Source of the DNA: Hyaloscypha bicolor E
Taxonomy: Eukaryota; Ascomycota; Leotiomycetes; Helotiales; Hyaloscyphaceae
NCBI RefSeq assembly: GCF_002865645.1
Contig: NW_020194563.1
Location: forward strand, 826,152-890,151
Reading direction: 5' to 3'
Length of the DNA stretch: 64,000 nt
Below are positions 57,704 through 64,000 of the stretch, in pieces. The notes beneath the pieces were generated by a model, which ran no database searches, was not told the DNA's origin, and saw only the letters and a list, made by a program, of their open reading frames with translations. A program made the translations under genes and the position numbers. Each line of letters opens with the position of its first letter. Positions within the stretch are counted from its first letter, which is position 1.

Positions 57704-58179
57704 ATGAGTGAGTCTGGACAGCATTATGAGCCGGAAGAGGAAATCGCCAACCTCATAACCAAGTTTGGTTTATTCACCGTAGAGGCTGCGTTTACTCGAG
57801 ACGAGAACGGCGTGGAAACATGTACGGACCCTCAGATGAAAGGAAACGTTCGACGTCTTTTTCGAGCCTTGGGGTATGAGAAGGAGGTACCTCCACCCTT
57901 GCAATAGGTGTATTGGCTAAAAGCTGACTTCAAACCCAGATTAACTCGAAAAGTATGTCATGTAGCGTAGTCAGAATGCGGCCTGGCACAACGTCCTTGG
58001 GTGCTCGTTCTGCAGACCTGTGGCCTGTCTATGTATGGGGAAAGAATCCAAAAGTCAATGGAGCAGAAGTGGTTCCAGGGCAGTCGGCACGCATAAGGGA
58101 CGGAGGCACAATTCAAGTTGATGAAGGTTCAGCAGTGGATCTTCTTTATCTGGTTGAGAAGAAGGCGACGAAAAAATGA
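57704..58179 (+). CDS. Hypothetical protein, two exons
   Basis: Exons 57704-57886 and 57940-58179 with a 53-bp intron (GTACCT...CCCAG) give 140 aa. Exon 1 ends RRLFRALGYEKE; exon 2 reads INSKSMSCSVVRMRPG, then LWPVYVWGKNPKVNGAEVVPGQ and RIRDGGTIQVDEGSAVDLLYLV. The second half vaguely recalls an FHA or ubiquitin-like beta fold; this is weak. It is convergent with the 60390 gene, whose stop is 31 bp away. Confidence 0.55.
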
Positions 58180-58209
58180 GCATGGAAGGGTACGGTTCCC
58201 AGGTCGCAG

Positions 58210-60390
58210 TCAGCAGGCTTTCAAGGGTCGAGTTACCGGCCCAGGTGATCCTGGGTGCAGAGTAGCGAGGCTTTGGAGATCAAGGTATGGGTCCAGGTCG
58301 CAGTTGGCGTATTCTTCGAGGTCGAGATGGGGTTCCAGGTCGCAGTTCGCGTATTCTTCGAGGTCGAGATGGGGTTCCAGGTCGCAATTCGCGTATCTTT
58401 CGAGGTCGAGATGGGGGTCCAGGTCGCAGGTAGCGTGTCTTTCAAGATCCACTTCACTTCAATTTAGCATCCTGAATAGTTGAACAGCCACTTTGCACTT
58501 ACCTCTTTTCCCAACTCCTTGGTGTGCCTGTCCCGAGTCCACCCCAGTTGTGCCAGCTTCAGGTGATGCATGGAAATTGTTGGAAGCAGTGATCGGATCT
58601 GCAGCGGGAACTTGGCTCGCTGCACCAGAATAAGTGAGTTAGCAGTAGTCCATCGCTATCACTCTTGGGAAACCAAACTCACTTGTCTTATCTCCAAGTG
58701 AAATTCTAATCCAAGCTGTCGACTGGCGGTTTGGCAGCTTCCCTACACTGTTCGTGTTTAGTGCAGGGATAGATGATGCCGGAGGGTTCTGGTAGTCTGC
58801 GCCTGCCGGACAGATTCTTTTGTGCTTGACTTTTGTTGTCTCATGTTTGTTTGATGGGCACGCCTGCTCCCACCGAAGCTGAAGGGGCAGTAGCGGGACT
58901 CGTTTCTGGAAATCTGTCGGGTGGAGTTGAGCTAATCGAGCCACATGAAGTTTATGGCACAACTCCGAATATCTTCATGTATCGCTTTAGCAACCTCTTA
59001 CCAATTCTATAAAAGGCAAAATAGTTGTCACTTACTCGATATTCTGCACACAACTAATGAAAAATAAAGGATGAAACACTGTAGTTTCTTCAAGTTCACC
59101 AGGCAGCCATTCTCGCGACAGGCCGTTGACAACGGCGGTTGCAACACCACTCCGCGTCTCTTCACTAGCATCTGTTATCCTCCCCAAAATATAGTTCTTT
59201 GCTACTTACGCGTTAGCAGCTGCCTTTGTAGAGGGATTACTTACCTTACCAGCAAGAGCTTCGTATACATAAAGGGCGTGAGGTCCCCAATGTTCCCAAA
59301 GGCCATTGACAATTGAGTTGATTATGCGAGCCGCATTCATCCACCGCAACTTGGACTTGTCGTTAGTCCTGATGTTGAAGTAGGTGCGCAAACACGAGCA
59401 GTAGAACATAATTTTCCAACCATCATCTTCAGTCACTTTGACCTGTTGAACTGTTCTATCCCAAATCCTGTCGATGTAGTGCTCCGCCACTTGCTGGGTT
59501 ACCGGCTCCATCATGGGTTCGATATGCGTCACATCTTTGGCTTGAGGACTTTCTGGTTGGTTTGTAGAAGTATCAAGCAGGGCCGGCGCAACCTGTCTGT
59601 TTCTGATCTGGTCCCTTTTCATCGTGATCCCATTTCGAATTTTGTTCGCGATGATTCGGACTGGGTCGTACGGCTTCTTGGCCACGCTCCGGGTCTTGTT
59701 CTTCTGTAATCCTGTCCTGCGTTGCCTCTGCTCGGCAGGGCCTGGATGTTCATCATCGGCCGCACTCTCCTCGGTAGGGTCTCCCTCATCGGCATCTTGA
59801 TTGTCACTGTCATCGCCACTGCTCAGGTGAGAATCCCCCCGTCTTCGGCGCTTGTTTCGACTTGGAAATTCAATATTTGAATCTCTTGGTGGAGCGGGTA
59901 TATCTGGATCTTTGATATGGGCGAGGAGTGCCTCTTCTGCCTTCTTAGCACAGGTAATGTCTGCTGCACCGCAGTTCAAACCGCGGGGCTCATGAGTGCC
60001 ACTGTGAGATCTTAGCACTAACTGAGGAGTGAGGAACTCCAAGACATACCAGGATTTGACTGAAAAGTTCCATGGAGATGGATGAAAGCGAGCATCGTAT
60101 ATTCTTTGTACCACACTGTTGATGAGATCATGTCTCGGGGGAGGATGGCAACACAACGAGTAACGGAAGTGACTTGAGTAAAAAGTTTGACCTGGAAAGG
60201 CCGCGAGGGCGAAGGGAGAGATTGAAAGTTGTACAGCCGCCCAATGCTGCTCATACTGCACAACAAAGTGAACATGCGTTGTATGGACAGCTGAGACTGC
60301 CTGCCGGGAAGACTTCTCTTGGTCTCTCTCATCCAGCGGTATATAGAAGGAATTGTGATGACAACTCAGTCTGATCTTGCTCTCGTCCAT
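58210..60390 (-). CDS. Hypothetical protein with C-terminal 14-aa repeats
   Basis: Six exons (60390-60050, 60001-59250, 59171-59036, 58972-58683, 58619-58503, 58451-58210) give 625 aa; every junction keeps phase. The N-terminal third (FVVQYEQHWAAVQLSIS, LINSVVQRIYDARFHP) and the middle (KKPYDPVRIIANKIRNG, EHYIDRIWDRTVQQVKV, WKIMFYCSCLRTYFNIR) look folded, separated by an acidic Ser/Asp stretch (SSGDDSDNQDADEGD). The last exon codes about four copies of a 14-residue acidic repeat (LEPHLDLEEYANCD), so the 42-bp minisatellite at 58274-58450 is coding DNA. The first intron (48 bp) is also open when unspliced. No family recognised. Confidence 0.6.
58274..58450. repeat. 42-bp minisatellite, about four units
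   Basis: The unit begins GAGGTCGAGATGGGGTTCC and continues AGGTCGCAGTTCGCGTATTC. It lies inside the last exon of the 60390 gene, where it gives 14-residue repeats with Asp/Glu/Leu and one Cys per unit. Confidence 0.9.
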
Positions 60391-60451
60391 TACGTGAAAC
60401 GATGGTGGTATGGATTTCGTGGGCGACACGGGGATGTGCACCAAATTTCTG

Positions 60452-60503
60452 AGCTCGCTTAAAGCGAGCTAGTGGACACACTTTCGAAAGTGTGTCCACT
60501 AGC
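60452..60503. repeat. Two adjoining perfect palindromes
   Basis: AGCTCGCTTAAAGCGAGCT (60452-60470) is a perfect dyad about a single central base. It overlaps a perfect 36-bp palindrome at 60468-60503 whose left half is GCTAGTGGACACACTTTC. They lie 60-110 bp upstream of the 60390 ATG, so they may be regulatory or the join of two transposon ends. Confidence 0.9.
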
Positions 60504-60994
60504 GTGCGCCACAATGAGGATTCCTGAGCAACCACATCTCGTATCTCGCGGCAACCCCATGTGCCATTCTCCATGTCGTCTAGTGTTAGCCCTGATTTGC
60601 CCCCTTCCCCGAGTGGGGTTGGAAGGCATCGATCCCATATTGCATAGCGTCTCTTTTAGCTTACCCGGGGAATGCTTCCAGACGGGAAGTCGTTGGTGGA
60701 ACATCGGGCTTCCTTTTTCGAGCTCCTGGCCGTGTTTATCATGAATTGTTTCTGCGAAATCGAGGGATCGAGGTTCATATGTAAGAAGTCTCAGAACGAG
60801 GCAATATGCACACGCTCGCCTCACTTCGTTCGCAATCAATCAAACTCCCTCACCGAGTTACACTTGCAGCCACGCGCCTCCTACAGGGTGCCTGCGCCCT
60901 CGCGCCCGGCTTCGGTGAAGTTTTCTCCCCCAGGGTGTCTCTGGCCAGCCAATCTGGATTGACCTCAGCGCATTGTCTATATTATCCCGAGAAA

Positions 60995-61279
60995 ATGGGG
61001 CCCATTCCACTTATTGGCTCCTCTTGCGTGGTATTTGTTACTGGATCTACTCTGTTATTTGGCATATGGGCATGCCTACTGATTTGCACATATACCAAGG
61101 AATTCGCTGCTTCGCTAGAGCAATGGCTTCATCGACAGAGCAACAGCAAAAAGCCTGCTCTAGCACATTCGGAATCTGATTCTCAGAAGTGTTTAGTGCC
61201 GATGAAGGAATTTCCAATTGAGGAAGATATTACATTCCCATCGCTTGCCCATCTGTGGCATCCCCTTGATATTGATTGA
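60995..61279 (+). CDS. Putative small membrane protein
   Basis: From the ATG at 60995 a 94-aa frame reads MGPIPLIGSS, a strong hydrophobic segment (VVFVTGSTLLFGIWACLLICTY), and a charged tail (HSESDSQKCLVPMKEFPIEED). The same frame opens earlier, at an ATG at 60806, with less convincing sequence. No family recognised. Confidence 0.35.
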   Translation: MGPIPLIGSSCVVFVTGSTLLFGIWACLLICTYTKEFAASLEQWLHRQSNSKKPALAHSESDSQKCLVPMKEFPIEEDITFPSLAHLWHPLDID

Positions 61280-62257
61280 AGTACCACGGTATTGAAAGTG
61301 CATTAATGGCAGGAGGGAGCCACCACAAGGGAATACATAATTTGAGTCGAGTATACTAATCATTTCAGATACTGGCACTGCACCCGCCGAGATGGAAAGT
61401 CTTTCAAGGCCAGGCCTCTGCAATGTAATTACAATCGTTCAGAATCTCCCCCAACTGCCGTAATTGCGGCTCGTGCATTGACCCTAAGCTTGGCTGCCAC
61501 TTTGTGTACCGAGTTTTCTATATATCCTCTGCTGCATCACTTCTCTGAAAGCTGCTTTCTCATTCCTTCCTTCAACCCCAAGAACATTCCCAATACGGGC
61601 ATTGCGAATCCTACCTTCTCCAGCAACTTCAAACCATGTGCGACTACACGCAAGTCGAATTCCGCTGCAGTCATGTCCGCTACACGGTTCGAGCATGGTG
61701 CACAAACTACGAGAGAACTCACAAACGCTGCCCGCCAAGCGTTGTTGCCATCGAGTTCAGGTATATTGAATTATTCTGCAGTAAAGCTACACCTAACAGA
61801 ACCACAGGCTAGATGAGCGCTGCGGTGATTGCCGTAACCCAGCGATCCATCCGTCATGGATGACTCGACAACCGAAGAACACTCGCATCCAAACTTAGGC
61901 AGGAGCGCAGGGTAGAGGTGTTCGGATTGACAGGCATTGAGCACAATACGTTTCTGGTCTGACGATTTTTGAAGTTTCTTTCAATCAAATCAGATGACTT
62001 CCTATTACCTCCCCTCATCTATCTCTCTATCTGTGACATATCTGAAGCTCAAATGAAAGAACAATCCTGACTCGGAGATCTGCGGCATGGGATGCTCTGT
62101 GGCGCTCCACAATCCAGCCCATTCACACTCCCTTGTCCATCGTCCCATGCCAACGAAAGTTCCAGCTACACATGCTTGCAGATGCGGCTGCGCCAAGCTA
62201 TGAATGTATTACTCCGTAAGTGCCTGCATATGGGGGCGCTGTGGGCTGCTGCTCTTC
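61280..62257. other. Intergenic, nothing recognised
   Basis: Short overlapping frames only. Confidence 0.45.
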
Positions 62258-62385
62258 ACAACTGCTTCCCATCACAACTGCTTCCCATCACAACTGCTTC
62301 CCATCACAACTGCTTCCCATCACAACTGCTTCCCATCACAACTGCTTCCCATCACAACTGCTTCCCATCACAACTGCTAACCCGA
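62258..62385. repeat. 16-bp tandem repeat, eight units
   Basis: CACAACTGCTTCCCAT is repeated eight times with almost no variation (the last unit diverges after CACAACTGCT). The near identity suggests recent expansion. It sits in spacer DNA. Confidence 0.95.
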
Positions 62386-63172
62386 TCCTCAGGCTCCCGA
62401 ATCAGACCAGGTAGTCTTTGGAGGTATGGCGCGGCCGATAGGGAGCCGAAAGTCAGGGATGAGTGAAGCTGCCAGTATTTCTGCTTAGCTAGAACAACGT
62501 ATAAGAATGGCTGGGACCACCGTGGACTAATTACATGAATAATCTCTATGTTCGGATTCAGAGGAACCATTCCCTGATACCCACATGGCGTTAAACTGCA
62601 AAGGAAAATATTAAATTCGAGACAGACTTTCTGGAAGGACCTGAAGCTACTAATATTGCGGCTAAGGCTAAATGTATCTCATGTTATGTTACTGTTCCCA
62701 CGGCTAGGGGGGTTAAGTGTGAAGAGTGTCAAAGTAATGTAATTGAAAATTGGCTTCGGCGGATATGAAAGCTGCGTTGCCACCAATACGCAGGAGCCCA
62801 GGCCTAGACTGGCATATGATCAATCAATCCACAGCAGCGGGAGGAAATACGTTCTCCAATCGTTACGGAGGCGTCTTGCAGCGGCCAGGGTTGGACGCCA
62901 GGGTTGGACGCCACGGCGCTGAAGTTACAGGCCTCCCAGGGTTCGATGCTAGCGCCTAAGCCCTAGAAACATCGTGCCGATGCTTCTCTTCAGGTACCAC
63001 AGCGCTGTCGGACAATGCCCCCACAATGCGCCACGGGCCCATGGCCAGATCCGGTTTGGGGTGGTCTCATCTGCACCCCTCCCCGCCAATTGTGTTTGTC
63101 GTTAATATTTATATGGGCATGCGCATTCCTGGGGCGATGCCCCGTCTTACAAAGCTGAGAACCAGATTTGAG
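62386..63172. other. Intergenic with a short zinc-ribbon-like frame
   Basis: A short frame ending near 62768 reads KCISCYVTVPTARGVKCEEC, two CxxC pairs, but no start or context supports a gene. The rest shows a GC-rich stretch with a duplicated AGGGTTGGACGCC near 62888. Confidence 0.35.
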
Positions 63173-64000
63173 ATGGCTCCAGCCGATGCCACAGAACCTG
63201 AATTCCCCAAGTCAACCACGCAAGGGGGCAAGCCTCGAACAAAGACGGGTGAGACCGACTTCCAGGAGTTTTTCGCGCCCTGGCTAATTTTCTTCAGGTT
63301 GTTTAACTTGTCGCAAGAGGAAAGTCAAATGTGGCGAGGAAAAGCCTCACTGTCTACGATGCTGCAAACTGCAACGTGAATGCACCTGGGGTGATTTGGC
63401 AGTCACCGGATTCTACATCCGGAACCCTGACATTGGACTTCAGGACCTCGACACGGCATCACTACCTTACATTTGTCACTTCACCACATTTTGCTGTCGT
63501 TTTCTCGCCTACTCGAATGACGATAACGGGAACCCCTTCCAAGATGAACTAGTCCCACTTGCAGGTTCATCCTCAGCACTACTCCATTCAATGGCTGCGC
63601 TTGCTGCGGGCCACTTGGCAAGAAGTCAGCCTCAGCATCAGCATAACATTGCAGCCGATGCCCATTATTCACGGGCTCTTTCTGAATTATCTCGAACGCT
63701 CCTCCGAACACTCTCGGATCCTCGAACAGTGCGTTCAGATGCTACATTAGGGGCATGTCTGCTTTTGTGTATATATGAGGTAATAGAAATGAGTTAACCC
63801 GTGAAGATATTTAGCTCACTTCTTATAGATATTATATTCGGACAATGGCTGGCTTACCCATCTTCTAGGAGCCAGGGACCTGATTCAGTTCAGAGGCGGC
63901 CCAAGGGCCGACTACCTAACTCGATTCTTCTCTCTCCTCGACATATCTGGATCTCTCTCTTCCGGTGCTGGCCCTCTCCTTAGAGGTGACTACTGGCTTG
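63173..64000 (+). CDS. Zn2Cys6 transcription factor with Fungal_trans_2 domain (runs off the window)
   Basis: Exons 63173-63248, 63298-63779 and 63829 to the end of the window, with introns of 49 bp each. The zinc cluster is complete and basic: [28 protein letters not shown]. Then comes a Fungal_trans_2-type region ([39 protein letters not shown] joined to [20 protein letters not shown]). It should be a nuclear DNA-binding regulator. The first ATG in frame could also be 63137 (MPRLTK) or further upstream. The 3' part is beyond the window. Confidence 0.8.

Noticed and set aside
60452..60503. Helitron 3' end (hairpin plus CTAG)
   Set aside because: CTAG follows the first hairpin directly instead of about ten bases later, and no helicase or 5' TC end is seen.

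Overview
The window looks like chromosomal DNA of a filamentous ascomycete (Pezizomycotina). Genes carry one to six short introns of about 45-80 bp with GTRNGY donors and CTRAY branch sites. The families present are typically fungal: Pth11/CFEM GPCR, Zn2Cys6 factors, an AreA-type GATA factor, DUF3723, GH45, fungal patatin-like proteins. Gene-bearing islands alternate with very AT-rich, stop-riddled blocks of the kind left by repeat-induced point mutation (RIP). A leotiomycete is my best guess; this is inference, and no marker gene proves it.

Layout. 1-0.96 kb: AT-rich RIP-like block. 0.96-10.6 kb: GH45 endoglucanase, pseudokinase 1 (minus), an 18-bp minisatellite, a DUF3723 gene, pseudokinase 2, and a 385-aa F-box-like hypothetical. 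10.6-11.45 kb: AT-rich block. 11.6-13.4 kb: a 78-aa PPxY protein and a four-helix MARVEL-like membrane protein. 13.4-17.04 kb: long AT-rich block. 17.1-35.1 kb: a 449-bp MITE, a decayed patatin gene, a decayed C2H2 factor, a PHD-GATA (AreA-like) chimera, a 5'-truncated vWA gene beside a possible hAT remnant, a bZIP factor, and a small Cys-rich protein. 35.1-35.7 kb: AT-rich block. 35.9-64 kb: a gene with tandem TAG codons, a coiled-coil protein, a second PPxY protein, PLAC8, a large RING-patatin protein, small unknowns, a mini MADS-box protein, a RING protein, a CFEM Pth11-like receptor divergent from a Zn2Cys6 factor, a BCS1-like AAA ATPase, several unknowns, and a Zn2Cys6/Fungal_trans_2 factor that runs off the end.

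Two things stand out. First, the gene mix (DUF3723 plus two patatin-like genes among RIP-scarred DNA, pseudogenes and a MITE) is the one reported for Starship giant transposons, although no tyrosine-recombinase captain (DUF3435) is visible. Second, many accessory genes have clusters of a GATGRTC/GAYCATC motif upstream, often as tandem repeats or palindromes. These clusters are absent from the 13-36 kb stretch that holds the AreA-like and bZIP genes.

Most exon structures below were assembled by eye from splice signals, reading phase and family continuity. They have not been tested against transcripts.
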